Of a stretch of 64,000 nt of DNA, positions 11,976 through 24,675 are shown one piece after another. Where the stretch lies: positions 71,828,315 to 71,892,314 of the forward strand of contig OZ024869.1 of the NCBI GenBank assembly GCA_964017185.1, read 5' to 3'. The number at the start of each line of letters is the position of its first letter. Within the stretch, counting starts at the first letter, position 1. The translations under genes and the position numbers were made by a program. The notes under the pieces are model-generated. The model was not told the DNA's origin and searched no databases. It saw nothing but the letters and a program-made list of their open reading frames with translations. Origin of the DNA: Rugalucina vietnamica (Eukaryota > Mollusca > Bivalvia > Lucinida > Lucinidae).

Positions 11976-13364
11976 ACGTTCCTATATATGGAAGGGCCAT
12001 CCTGAAATGTGTCAATATTTTAAACAATTTAAACCAACAAATAAATTTTTGTCATCTGTGACTTGAATACATCTCTGAAATCTATCTTTCCCATCTAGTC
12101 TCTTTGCATGTACATAAAACAGTCTATAGACAAACAAACAAAAGATTTGATTACTTTGTCAATAAGGTGTCATGTCAGGGGCTTGTCTTAAAACCATCAA
12201 TATTGTCGATCTTTATGGGCCTATTTGTGGCTTGTTGTTGGGTTTTATCTGATTTAAATAGCATTTTGAAAACTAAATTTAAGTATAAATGCATGCTATT
12301 GAGCTCATTGATGCATTTAACATGTTCAATGTTTGAAATAATGAAATTGTTTGGTTGTCAAGTAACATTGACTCTGTGATATGGTTTGACATGGCTGTTG
12401 TAATGTTGACTGGGTCAGTTATGCCATATTTTGACAAACAGTTTGTGTTAAGGGTCAGGGGAATCTTTATCTTTTATCATGGTTCGAATATATAAGTGAA
12501 GGAGGGAGCGCAGTGGCCTAATGTTAGTCTAGAAAAGCTTGCACTATGGGTATACTTGAATTCTAGAGTCCAGAAAATTTGTTCATCTTCTTTTGTCAGT
12601 TTCTGGTGGAAGAATAGGTACTGAGTTCTGGTTAAATGCAGCATTGCTTTAAGTAAACCTCATGCACATGCAGCCCAAGACTGGTGTCTCTCACCTAGGC
12701 AATGGCATGTAAAGCAAATAATTAAACAGAAATGAGCTAATTGGTGAACCATTTGTCTAGGCTGACCCTCTCAAGATTCTTGTGCATAACCATTTTATGT
12801 AAATAATGTTCTTGCAATTCATCCACCAATATTAGCATGACATATGTAGAATTTTGCCAATTCATATTTACTGTTTGGCTTAAAGTCCCCTCACACTGAG
12901 GGTGAAGAATTTGATTTATGTAAGTATTAAGTAAACTACCCGAATCTGAAAACAAGATAAGGAAAGAATTTGATGAGAATATGTGAATTATTTTCAAAAG
13001 TTTACATCAGAAACTACCGTTGTGGGTACTTGTTAGAATCGCCTCTGTGAATCAATTTTAATTAGTACCCATTATGCATGCTTTTCTGGAACACTTGAGG
13101 AAAATCAGCCTGCGTTTATTATCAAAATAGTTGTACCCACTTCAGGTCTGGGTACCCAATTACCGTTGACCCATATTAAAAGTGAAGTCAAATTGGCCTA
13201 GTTTTGTTTGTATGTTTTTCTTGTTCTTCAGCTGTCTCACTGGTGTTTGGATAGTAATTTTGTCTTCTCATACCCAGGGTGTTGAACTTTTTCTTTCTTT
13301 TACGGCTTCATAAATACTTAATATGAGGGTGAAACTTGCTTGCAGTGGCTCTAGGAGAATATAT

Positions 13365-13599
13365 GAGCCGCATCGTGAGAAAACCGGATTTTTGCCTATG
13401 CGAAAACAAAGGCGCAGATCAGCTTCGCAGTAACTGCGAAGCTGATCAGCCCCTTTGTTTTCGCTACTCGGATAGTACAAATCATCTTCTTTTTAAATCC
13501 AAAATTTCAAGCTTCTGGCCCTTTACTGTAACTGCACAGGCCAGTTTATGTCGGACCTGGTTGGAAACTCCGAAGACCGGTTTTCTCGTGTCGCGGCAC
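13365..13599 (+). mobile_element. MITE family A, copy 6
   Basis: GAGCCGCATCG...CGCGGCAC, 235 bp, flanked by ATAT. The stem GCTTCGCAG / CTGCGAAGC carries a matched change relative to copy 1. Confidence 0.92.
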
Positions 13600-14247
13600 A
13601 TATAGAAGCAATGAAAAAATCATGAGAAAGACGTATGCATGGATTCAGATGCACAATCTGACTGTGACTGACCCCTGGTAGTTATATAGGCACTTTTAGT
13701 GCATGACCTGTATGATTGCATTGGCAACTTACAAACCTGCTGCCTATTAATATGTATAGTATCCATTTGCGGGCCTCGGCCCCCAGTAGCTACTGGAAAA
13801 TAAGTTGCAAAGCAGTTATAAGTCCCGTAGATATAAGTCACGAAAAATTGACAGAAACAGTGATGTATGTTAAATTCGCAAATCCAACAAACAAGGGAAT
13901 CGTGCCTTGGTTGTCCGTTTACAAATTAAAAAGTATGTTTCTTATATCCTTTTTGATTAAAGGCTGTAAATTGATCCACTAGTTCAATCAGCTTTCTAAT
14001 ATTTATTGTCATGGCAACATATTGGAACATAAGACTACCTGAAGGAATGCAGGGACACTGATCAATACCATTGTATGTGTTCACCTGTGAAAAATAAGTG
14101 AAAACAGCCAAATGAAAGGATTTTTATGAAATGACCGGAAACATGGGTAAGATTTTCTTCGTCTTTAAGCGCACAATACCATTGCTTTTAAATAAAGAAA
14201 GGTTTTCTGTTGTTTCGTGCAGTTGGCTTCCCAAAAAAGCGATTTTT

Positions 14248-15119
14248 ATCGCACCTGCTTATAGCAGGGTGCGATATAGGAGTTCAAATTTCCGTCCGTC
14301 CGTACGTTCGTCCGTTCGTCCGTCAACATTTACGTCGAAGTTTAGTTTTCTCGACATCAGAGATAGCTGCGAGTCTGAAACCTTGCATAGTAATTGTCCC
14401 TGACATACCCTTCAAGCACGCACCTTAACCCGGTGCCCTTGACCTATATTTCACGGTCCACTGACTTTGAAAATTTTTACGTCGAAGTTTTGTCAACATT
14501 TACGTCGAAGTTTGGTTTTCTCGCCATCAGAGATAGCTGCGAGTCTGAAACCTTGCATAGTAATTGTCCTTGACCTACCCTTCAAGCACGCACCTTAACC
14601 CAGTGCCCTTGACCTATATTTCACGGTCCACTGACTTTGAAAATTTTTACGTCGAAGTTTGGTTTTCTCGACATCAGAGATAGCTGCGAGTCTGAAACCT
14701 TGCATAGTAATTGTCCTTGACATACCCTTCAAGCACGCACCTTAACCCGGTGCCCTTGACCTATATTTCATGGTCCAATGACATTGATAATTTTTACGTC
14801 GAAGTTTGGTTTTCTCGACATCAGAGATAGCTGCAAGTCTGAAACCTTGCATAGTAATTGTCCTTGACATACCCTTCAAGCACGCACCTTAACCCGGTGA
14901 CCTTGACCTATATTTCATGGTCCACTGACTTTGAAAATTTTTACGTCAAAGTTTGGTTTTCTCGACATCAGAGATAGCTGCGAGTCTGAAACCTTGCATA
15001 GTAATTGTCCTTGACATGCCCTTCAAGCACGCACCTTAACCCGGTGACCTTGAACTATATTTCACGGTCTATTGACTTTGCCCGATGCAGGTGCGATATC
15101 GACCTCCGCGGAGTTCTTG
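14248..15119. repeat. 147-bp tandem array inside inverted-repeat element
   Basis: Five units start at 14331, 14501, 14648, 14795 and 14942, each with TTTACGTCGAAG. The last four starts are exactly 147 bp apart. The first unit is also 147 bp and is followed by a 23-bp partial duplication. The outer flanks share ATCGCACCTGC with its complement GCAGGTGCGAT. A (CCGT)-rich microsatellite-like stretch lies at 14291-14324. No protein is evident. Confidence 0.85.
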
Positions 15120-15421
15120 TATATGTTGTTAAATTGATTAAAGAGTATACATTCATGGTCAAGATATTGTAAGGGCTATATTGGGACAGTCAAAGCACTA
15201 GGGGCCCTGAATAGCAGTTTACCAATAACAAGTGCACATTTCGTTTACCACTAACTGACAACTGCTCTGCTTAAAGAAAGAGGAAGAATGGCAGGAAAAA
15301 GCAATGACAAAGTAGCCATTGTTTTTTATTTGACAAAAACGGAAGAAATTATGGTCTCCTGCTTGTTCTCCCTGCCTTTCTTAGGGACTCCACAATATTC
15401 ATTCCCCAGAGACTGAAGCCA

Positions 15422-15866
15422 TGTTCTCGCTGTTTTGGTTTATCTCCCCGGTTCACCCCAGTTTGAAAAACAGGGGTAAACCAGGATGAACTGTGACATA
15501 TTTAATACAATCGGGAGAGGTGTCAAAAACTGGGTAAACCCGGGCGACACCAGTACAAACTGTGATACCATCGAGGCTTGACTGACATAATCTGGCATAA
15601 ATTGGGTAACAGGGATAACACAGTGCTATTCCGGCATAAACCGGGCTTCATCGGGACTTGATCGGAATGAACAGGGACACCGATACTATCATAGGCCAAA
15701 TCGGCTTTAAAGATTTGGCCACATTGAACCACGGTTGGCATTGGAGGCATCCCAGTTCTGTGAGAACATGATCAGTTTTTGTAACAGTTCCCAGGTTTAT
15801 CATAGTATTCCGACTTGTCGCGACAAACCTGGGCGAACCAGGGTTAGAAACGGGTCAGTGAGAACA
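15422..15866. mobile_element. Inverted-repeat element (single copy here)
   Basis: About 45-bp imperfect terminal inverted repeats (TGTTCTCGCTG ... CAGTGAGAACA, then GGTTCACCCCAG / CTGGGCGAACC) bound 445 bp with no reading frame of note. No duplication could be read. Confidence 0.55.
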
Positions 15867-16349
15867 GGCCTTTAGGTCACTTTACCACAAGTTTAAGGTC
15901 ATGATAGAATAGATGCCTATGTTTACAATGTCTCTTTAAGGTAACAAGGTGCAGACAATTTCAAGTAATATAGCCTTGAGTGAAAAAGGAAAGAAATTTA
16001 TTGAAAAATTTATAGCTCCTGATAAAATCTTGAAACTTGAAAATACCTTACATTGTAATATATTGAAAAAAGAAATTGACAATTGTTCTATTCAGATGTG
16101 CAGCATGTGTTTTGGTATCGGCTGGTGTGTGGGATTGAACCGCTTTACATTGCTGTTTTGAAAGCTATTGTTTTCTTATATAAAGTTTAAGCGCTACTGT
16201 CTAAGCTTAATTTTCATACCTTTTTTCTGGCCAAATCTCGGGTAGACACAGTGGTCAGCTGATGACGGACTGCATGACAGACCTAATCAAGAAGTATAGT
16301 CAAGATAAGATTTGTTTGACAGGAAACAGGCATTTTAACTTGTGAAAGA

Positions 16350-16485
16350 AATGTGCACTAAGCACTGGTAATCTACCTCTGGGAAGCTTTCTTGGGACGT
16401 GTGGCTAGGATAACTGACCGTCCTGACATGACCTTAGCTGTTGACAGTGTACGTAAAGCACTTTCTCAAGCAAACAAAACATCTG
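16350..16485 (+). mobile_element. SINE or LINE tail fragment
   Basis: Same repeat as 11838-11975: CACTAAGCACTGGTAATCT, CTGACATGACCTTAGCTGTT, then a CAAACAAAAC tail. Confidence 0.5.
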
Positions 16486-17082
16486 TTTGACAATGTGTCT
16501 GCATTTGTGAAGGATTTTACTGGAAAGGTAAATTTGAAACAAATCTGCAGTTGCGGGTATAAAAGAAGATGAAGTTGGATAAAGTTGAATTCTTGCAGAG
16601 TTGTTAAGGAACATGGAAAGTCTCCCTCATGTTAAACCCCTACAACGTTGGGACTTTAAACAAGTGATGACATTGTGGTTATAGTGGTCGTGGAATAAAA
16701 TCTATAGTTGACAATTGAAAATCATGACCCGATAACATTCGAATACCTTTGTTTACCTTGTGTAACATTTGGATTACTCCATTCTTTACCTAGCTTTGAG
16801 GTAGACAAACATGAGAAAAAATTCGCCAGTCCAGTTTTAACGATTTTAATGAAATCTTTACAACAGCTGTGTCTGTACGTTTGATCGTATACAACTTTCA
16901 GTGATGGCCAGAAAAGGATATTTATTATGATATAACTTTATTTAATCAATTTCTGAGAAAGAATTGGATTTAGTTTACAGTGAAGGTAAATATTTTAATC
17001 CTTTAATATTTATTTATAAGATGTGTGATTTTATTCTAGAACAGGAACATTTTCCATACATCGATCCATCGGTAAAGCAGTT

Positions 17083-17300
17083 GAGCCTTTGCGTGAGAAA
17101 ACCAACAATTTGGGTTCCAACCAGGTCCGACGCAAACTGGCCAGACACAAAAACAGGCTAGAAGCTCGAATTTTCGAATTTGAGTAGAAGAGGGATTGTG
17201 CTATCCATGTGACGGAAACAAAGGCGCTGAACAGCTGTGCAGTTACTGCACAGCTGATCTGTACCTTTGGTTTCGCATAATGCAAGTTGCTGAGTTGTAG
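17083..17300 (-). mobile_element. MITE family A, copy 7 (right end eroded)
   Basis: Starts GAGCC with TGCGTGAGAAAACC. The core stem is GCTGTGCAG / CTGCACAGC, a different but fully paired stem version. The right terminal repeat has decayed. Confidence 0.8.
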
Positions 17301-18199
17301 TTTTTGATGTAAACATACATCATAAACATTTGAAGATGGCATGCAGTAATGGGGTAATAATACAACAGGAACTTAGAATACACTGTAGTATATGTAGGCG
17401 CCTTATAAACACATTGAATGTGGAATGCTCAGAGTCAGAAAAATTCAAGAATTTAGTTTCAAAAAGGTTTAAGAATGTGTCACATGCCCTCAAATTTCCC
17501 CTAGCTTACAGAAAACCTGCCAATGACTGATTGTGTCGTTTGTTGTTTATACTATTTATACTATTTATTTATACTTATTACCTTTGAAATGACACTACTC
17601 ATTACAAAAGATAGCATAAAAACGAAAACAAGAGGGGCGTTTGTAAACAAATCGTGATATATTTTGTACACTTTGAACTGCTAATGGGCATACATTTAAT
17701 ACTGTGCATTTTTGTCGCGTTATCTCATCAGGAAGAAAGAGCGTTCTGAGGTCCGCATTCCTGCATTACTTTAAATAAACTTCTTGCTTGTATACTAAGG
17801 CACCTTTTGGGCCATATTGTGAGGGTAGAGTAGCGGTACATGTATAAGGGGTATACGTACTTGGCTTGGACAATACAAATTAAAGTAAAATGTTTCGAAA
17901 ATGGTACAATGTATAAATTGCTCGACCCCAGTAAAAATAGGACCAAATTTTCAAGCCTCTGTGATTAATGACGCCTCAATGACGCCTCTGCACCACTAAA
18001 GTTATTCCGGATTATGAAATAGTATTGTCAGTACATGTATTTGATTTTGTTTTGTTCTCGAGCCATTGACAACAAAATATGAAGTTCTAAATAGAATTAC
18101 TATAAAATACAATTTGCGTATCCTGAGCAGGATTTTAAACTTTTAAATTTTATTGTCAAATTTAATCCTGATTAAAAGCAGTGTAATACTATTATAAAT

Positions 18200-18410
18200 G
18201 AGCAGTGTCATGAGAAAACGGAATTATTGCCGATGCGAAAACATAGGCGCAGATCAGCTGTGCAGTAACTACTGCACAGCTGATCAGTGCCTTTGTTTTC
18301 GCTACACGGATAGTACAATAACTCAGAAATTTCAAACTTCTAGCCTTTTTCTGAGACTGTACAGGCCCTGGTCGGAAACCCTGGCGACCGTTTTTCTCAC
18401 GTTGCAGCTC
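18200..18410 (+). mobile_element. MITE family A, copy 8
   Basis: GAGCAGTGTC...GCAGCTC, flanked by AAAT. The stem GCTGTGCAG / CTGCACAGC is again the alternative paired version, with a slightly longer loop. Confidence 0.88.
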
Positions 18411-18781
18411 AAATACTGTCTGGAATGGGTATTATGTACTTGCCCGTATAGAGCCAGGTTGTGACATTATGTGCGCCGCCAGTAGAAAGTGCTGCATCTT
18501 TTACAAAAAGCTTCAAATTCTCTTAACTCTCATGCAGATATGTGAATTTAAAGTTCTGTCTGGTTGTTTTGGTTTTGTTGATGGCACGAACCCTTCTCTT
18601 TTAAGAGTTTTGGAACATCTGGTTGTTTTTGATTTGTAATATGACCTGAAAAAAATAAGGAAGAACTTTTTGCATAAGAATCATTAGTTTTAGCTTAGAA
18701 CATTGCATATTTTGAAAGGTTACATGTTTTACCCAGCGAAAATATGGTGGAAAGACATTTTATTGCCCTGGCTAGATTCCA

Positions 18782-19002
18782 CAACTATAATAATTTGGGT
18801 TTCCGATCAGGTCCGACACAAACCGGCCTGTACAGTCACGGAAGCAGGCTAGAAACTTGAAATTTCGGATATAAGAAGAAGAGGGAATGTACTATTCCTG
18901 TAGCGAAAACAAAGGCGCTGATCAGCTTCGCAGTTACTGCGAAGCTGATCTGCGTCTTTATTTTCGCATATGCAAATTGTTAGTTTTCTTGAGCGGCGGC
19001 TC
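18782..19002 (-). mobile_element. MITE family A, copy 9 (left end eroded)
   Basis: The right end GGCGGCTC and the stem GCTTCGCAG / CTGCGAAGC are clear. The left terminus is replaced by AT-rich sequence. Confidence 0.8.
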
Positions 19003-19239
19003 ATATGCTTTTTGATTTTACAAAACTTTTAACTTCAGTCTTAATCCATTTTACCATACATGGTCTTTGTTCAATTTCAAAAGATGGACTTTTGGTATAT
19101 TGAAGGCCATTTTAAGTGGGGATTAGACCAGGCTAAGCTTTAAGTCAGGACTTTTGTGGTTGAAAATGGAAGAATAAATTTATTAATCATTTACACCTGT
19201 TCTGGAGAGAATTCCTTTGGATAAAAACATTCAAATGCA

Positions 19240-19412
19240 GGACATTCAAATCTTCATGAAACTTAAAACGGAAGCCTCAATAATGCTTCTAGGTTCATTT
19301 AGAAGTAAAATGTTGTCTTGCGCAAGGACCCAATCTGGCGATAGTTGTGTTCGAACCTGCAGTACCTCCCAAGTTCTAAGTTCTACTACCACTTGGTCAC
19401 CCTATACACCTT
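19240..19412 (-). mobile_element. tRNA-derived SINE, reverse
   Basis: On the minus strand GTGACCAAGTGGTAG resembles an A box and GGTTCGAACAC a B box, followed by GGGTCCTTGCGCAAGACA, a body motif seen in other invertebrate SINEs. Confidence 0.6.
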
Positions 19413-19466
19413 CAATGCAACCAAATTTATTACGAAGCAGATTGAGGCGGCATAATAGTATTACTT

Positions 19467-19701
19467 GAGCCGCATCGTGAGAAAACCGGACTTTTGCCTA
19501 TGCGAAAACAAAGGCGCAGATCAGCTTCGCAGTAACTGCGAAGCTGATCAGCGCCTTTGTTTTTGCTACACCGATAGTACAAACACTCTTCTTCTTAAAC
19601 CCGAAATTTCAAGCTTCTAGTGTGCTTCTGTGACTGTACAGGTTGGTTTGTGTCAGACCTGGTTGGAAACCCGGAAGACCGGTTTTCTCGCGTCGCGGCT
19701 C
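19467..19701 (+). mobile_element. MITE family A, copy 10
   Basis: GAGCCGCATCG...CGCGGCTC, 235 bp. The flanks ACTT and ACAT differ by one base. The stem is GCTTCGCAG / CTGCGAAGC. Confidence 0.92.
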
Positions 19702-19778
19702 ACATGATATGTGACAAAAATGGAGGGCAGTGATTGGAAGCTGGATAGATTAGGCAGCAACCTATATAGTGAAGAGTT

Positions 19779-20042
19779 CATTACGAAAACTTGGCCATGC
19801 AATATACATTGAATTTTTTCGGCAGTAAAAATTGAAAATTTCGTTAGAAAAACTTTGATATTTTTAATATTTTTGCTCAAAACATAGAATGTGGGTATGC
19901 ATTCAAACCGCCTCGGCGAGGCGGTTCTAACGAGTACCCACAAACTATGTTTTGAATCAAAGTATACCCTGTATACCCCAGTTTTATTATACAAAAACTA
20001 GGGTTTAAGGAGGTATACATACACGGACATGTTTTCCTGATG
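19779..20042 (+). mobile_element. MITE family B, copy 1
   Basis: The terminal motif CATTACGAAAAC and its near complement GTTTTCCTGATG bound 264 bp. A long central palindrome has arms CAAAACATAG...AACCGCCTCGG and complement. A conserved right part carries GCATACCCCAGTTTT-like sequence. Confidence 0.88.
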
Positions 20043-20624
20043 CATTGCTTTGCTGGAGGTTGTTCCCACTGGATCCAGTTTCTAATCAATCCACACTGCT
20101 TTGTCATTTGTGTCATCTATGTGATGTTGCTTCAATCTGTGATATAACAAACGGTTGCATCTCGGGTATAAAGGGTGCTCTCGGCCTCGAGGCTCCCCTC
20201 AGTGGAAATGAACAGATTGATTCTTGGTCAATAAGAAGGTGCCGAGGTTATGGAAACTAGGATAAGGTTGGTTTGGGTTTTGAATAATTGATAGTTTATA
20301 TATGCAAAGTTCTTTAGAAATCAGGTCAACTGGAGATTGAAGAACTGTGATCTGGTGTGAAAATCCTGAGATAATTTTGATGGCGCTGGGGAACATTGTG
20401 CATTCATGATTGTTTGTTATCACTTTAATTTACTTATTTGTTTGCATTGTTTATCCTGCTGTCCACATAATCTTTCGAAAGGTGAATGTCTTTTTCATGG
20501 GCAACTTACCCAATGCCTCAGAAGTCGGAGAAAACCCCTGCCTTTGGGATTTTCTCACCATGTTTGATATAAAACTGCATGGACTGGTGGCCCGATCACT
20601 CTGAGGCTGGAAATTACAGATCAG

Positions 20625-20866
20625 GGCCCAGTTGTTCAAAACTAACGACGTTGTTAGTTAACGTTTCGTTAAAATTTCAAACATTAATATTACAAATACA
20701 CTGTTATTTTTTGTTGAAAAAATGCGAGAATCCTTTGCACTGCAAAGGATTGTCGCATTTTTTCAACTAAAAATAACAGTGTATTTGTTACTTTAGCTGA
20801 TATTTGCTTAACAAATTTATGTCCTAACGATATCGTTAAGCTAACGATGCTTTGAACAACTGGGTC
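20625..20866. mobile_element. MITE family D, copy 1
   Basis: Ends GGCCCAGTTGTTCAAA / TTTGAACAACTGGGTC, flanked by CAG on both sides. The centre is a roughly 45-bp-arm palindrome (AAATACACTGTTATTTTT and complement) with an inner stem ATCCTTTGCA / TGCAAAGGAT. Confidence 0.88.
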
Positions 20867-20963
20867 CAGGTGGTTTGGGGGCAAGATGATAGACTAGGCC
20901 CGACTCGGCTTTGTGGTTACCATGGTAGCTGTTTGGCACCACTGTTTTCGCTCATGCCAAAAT

Positions 20964-21242
20964 CATTACGAAAACTCGCCCATGCAATAAACAGAGATTT
21001 TTTGAGTTTTTAAAATTGACAATTTTCAGCTGAAAAATGTTGATATTTTTCTTATTTTTGCTCAAAACATAGATTGTGGGTACACGTTAGAACCGCCTCG
21101 GCGAGGCGGTTCTAACGAGTACCCACAATCTATGTTTTGGAGCAAAAATAAGAAAAATAGACCTACCCCTGCATACCCCAGTTTTGCTATATAAAAGTGG
21201 GGTTCAAGGGGGTATCCAATACACGGACATGTTTTCGTGATG
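20964..21242 (+). mobile_element. MITE family B, copy 2
   Basis: CATTACGAAAAC...GTTTTCGTGATG, 279 bp. The central palindrome is nearly perfect around CGCCTCGGCGAGGCG. Confidence 0.9.
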
Positions 21243-22587
21243 TTAAGCATGCTTGACACAGCTCATTTGGAAAAGTTAAAATTCTGTTTATAGCTCTCTG
21301 TGACAATGCTCTCCAGATTTAAAGAAAAAAGAAAAAGCGCTTATATTGTGATTTTAATGGCGGTAAATACAGATAGAAAAATGTTGGTATTGATCAATTT
21401 CCTGTGGTTGTTTAATATTGAAATATTTGAAATTGATAAAAATGTTTTGACATTGGCTTCAATGAAAATATTGCCTATAAAAATATATGAATAGGAGCTT
21501 GGAAAAATAAACAAAATGGGCATTGATTTAGATCAGTCTTTAGGGTGGCCTCCTTGCAAATCCTACATACCTTGGACTGTTATAAAAAGTTAATGCATTG
21601 AATTTGAGTAGCACGCAAAGAACAGGCTTTAAGTGAAAGACTTTCTTGACACTTCAGTATGTATGCCATACATTTTGTCACCCTTTTCGGTTCTGCATAC
21701 AACATTCCAATGTTATTCTGTTTAATTGTCCAGGGAGTCGGTCATAAAGCTCATAAATCCACATTTTAATATTGACAAGTATACCTTTAATGCTTGGTAC
21801 CTATGGATGAACACCAAATAGGCCCTATCATGAAAAAAAGATGTCTTTGAGGTTTCAGACTTTTCCTGTTGGACCAAAATGGTCTTCATGGCTCGTCAAG
21901 TTCAAAATTTTGGATTTAGGAATTACTGGCATTTTCTTTTTTCATGGCAAAAACAAAAGCATGGTTACAAATTACAGTGGAACAGTGGATATCCGTACCT
22001 TTGTTTTTCTATATGCTAAAAGCAGGTTTTCTCATGACTGGGTCAAAAAAGTTTTAAGTAAATTAAAGGGTACTTTAGAATACTTTGGCAAAGTATTTTT
22101 TCTGTGCAATTTTGTTGTGTCATCAATAAAATGTCAATACCCAAAATAATAAAGTGAAGTGCATTTTGGATTAAAGTTCAGATAGCTTAAGAATAAATTT
22201 TGTGGCTTAAGAATAAATTTCGTTGTACACGGCATTCCTGACCTTCGTTATGGAGATAAAACACCGTAGGCTGGCATGCGCGCAGGACTGTTGTTAAGTG
22301 CAGTGGATTTCGCAGGTATTTATCTTGATTAAGGCCCACAAGGAACATGTGAATATTTTATCAAAGGATCTTTACTGATTAAGACAGTGATATGGAAATT
22401 ATACATATCTTATTCCACATGATTTAACAGATTTTATATGGAAAATTCAATGGACATTTAGCTTTTTCAGAAGCACTTTGGAAATTAGTTTTCTCAATGA
22501 ATGGTATGTATGTGTATGCATATATGGTAAGCAGCTGGATGCAGTCTTGCTTTTAGTCAAGTCCTACTTTTTGACATGGGTCAGTCA

Positions 22588-22770
22588 ATTTTTTTTTTTT
22601 AATTCAGTTTTACGTCCCTTTCAAGATTATTTCAGCTCATATGATACGGGCCAGTCAGTCGGTGGGGTGAAAACGGGAGTACCCCAAGACCACCAGACAC
22701 TCCGGCAAGCAGAACTTGGCTTGTCTAACATTTGGCCAGAGCGGGGCTCGAACCCACATCAGTCATATTA
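22588..22770 (-). mobile_element. SINE, reverse, 5' truncated
   Basis: A T-run tail, TTCAGTTTTACGTCCCTTTC, GAAAACGGGAG and, in reverse, GGTTCGAGCCCCG (B box) match 48057-48301. The A-box end is missing. Confidence 0.75.
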
Positions 22771-22898
22771 AAGAATGCATGAGAATTGCATCAGAAAGAC
22801 AATTTTTCAAGCTGATCAACCTGTACTTACGTGAGAAAAAAAATGCTGATGTTGCAAATAAGTAGCATGTAGAATCAGATGAATTGGGTTTAATAATT

Positions 22899-23133
22899 GA
22901 GCCGCCTCGTGGGAAAACCAACAATGTGGTTTTTTGAACAGGTCTGACACAAACCGACCTGTACAGTCACAGAAAAGAGCTAGAAGCTTGAAATTTCGTA
23001 TTTAAGTAGAAGGGGAATTGTACTATCCGAGTAGCGAAAACAAAGGCACTGATCAGCTTCGCGGTTACCGCGAAGCTGATCTGCGCCTTTGTTTTCGCCT
23101 ATGCAGATTGTTGGTTTTCCCATGTGGTGACGC
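22899..23133 (-). mobile_element. MITE family A, copy 11
   Basis: GAGCCGCCTCG...GGTGACGC, 235 bp, flanked by AATT. The stem is GCTTCGCGG / CCGCGAAGC. Confidence 0.9.
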
Positions 23134-23433
23134 AATTATGTGGAGTCGTCTCATCGTGATTTACAGCCTTCTTGAAAGCATTAATTTTGTCACCTGCTTA
23201 GTTGCACCAAAAGAGTTGAAAATTTTACTAGCGAGATTGATCATCCAGAATGCATTTCTTTTGTTAACATTGTAATGTCAGATTTTTTCTTCCGCCACAA
23301 CGTATACGATTGCATGATCAAACAATTTGTAGTTTAGGATTTAACATTATTGCTGCAAAACATCACTACACAATGCAATCAATGAATCAAAATGCACGGG
23401 CAACCTCAACATTACATTGTCACCCTATAATCT

Positions 23434-23717
23434 CATTACGAAAACACGCCCATGTAATACACAGAGATTTTTTTTTTTCAGCTGAAAAAATTGCAAATTT
23501 GATCAGAAAAAATTTGATATTTTTATTTTTGCTCAAAACATAGATTGTGGGTACACGTTAAATCCGCCTTGCTTGGCGAGGTGGTTTTAACGCGTACCCA
23601 CAATCTATGTTTTGAAGCAAAAATAAGAAAAATAGGTATACTCCTGCATACCCCAGTTTTGCTATATAAAAGTGGGGTTCAAGGGGGTATATTTTTCATT
23701 GACGTGTTTTCCTCATG
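23434..23717 (+). mobile_element. MITE family B, copy 3
   Basis: CATTACGAAAAC...GTTTTCCTCATG, 284 bp, with the family's central palindrome and GCATACCCCAGTTTTGC. Confidence 0.88.
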
Positions 23718-24675
23718 TCAAACAAAGACCAGTTGCTGTCCATATTGCTATGTATTCATTGACGATTTTGATCAGGAGCGGTTTCAGCCTCAATGATTTT
23801 GACAATTTCTGTTTCACGTCTCACTCAACTGTTAAGGTCATATGGAGAAAGGTCTGAAAGACTGGAGTCTCAATGACATTTTTGTTAAAAAATATGTGAC
23901 CATTTCAAAAAATATGTGACCATATAATCATGAACACAAATGCTTTGATTTATGAAAAAAATTAAGCATTAAAATTATCAAAGGAAGGAATTATTTGAAG
24001 CTCTGTTAGTCATTTGAAGACCTTCAAATTAGCAGTCATATGTTAAGGCCAATCATTGTTTAATTGGCCTAACCAAAATAAGGAATCATGCAAAATGAGC
24101 TGCACACATGTTACTGTAATACCAAACCAAGTACATGTCTTCGGGATCTCCCAAAAGGTTAGAGTGAAATAAATCTGGCTGTACATTTAGGTGGGGGGAC
24201 TGAAACGTCTGATTTGAAAGGAATTTTATTGCGAAAACAAAGTTAATCATCAGGAGTTTTGCAACTATATTTGAGATAAATTAAAGGTAGGATATCCCAT
24301 AATGTGGCTCATACAGCAAACAAATGATCAAATATTAGTTGCCTTGTTTAAACAAACTGTGGTAGGCACAAGGCTACCCCCATCAGGGATAAAGGGTTCA
24401 AAATTGGTGGAAATTTTCAACATTTTTGTGCAAATTGAGGTTGTTGGGCTCTCAGTCCTGGTGATTTGAGTTTCAAAAGCTCAATTGCTAGAGTGTCTTG
24501 AGTTTGTAGAAGACCGACATTTGCTCCCATGTGTGGCACACATATTTCATAAAGATTTTGTCATAGATAAAATTTCTACAACTAAGTCTTCCACTTCCGC
24601 TGATATTCAAGAAAAACCCCGCCTGTTCGTTTGTACTATTACAGAATGACCAGGAACGTCATGTCCGTAAAAGAG

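Noticed and set aside
19217..19468. 83-codon forward frame
   Set aside because: Much of it is antisense to a tRNA-derived SINE and it has no gene context.
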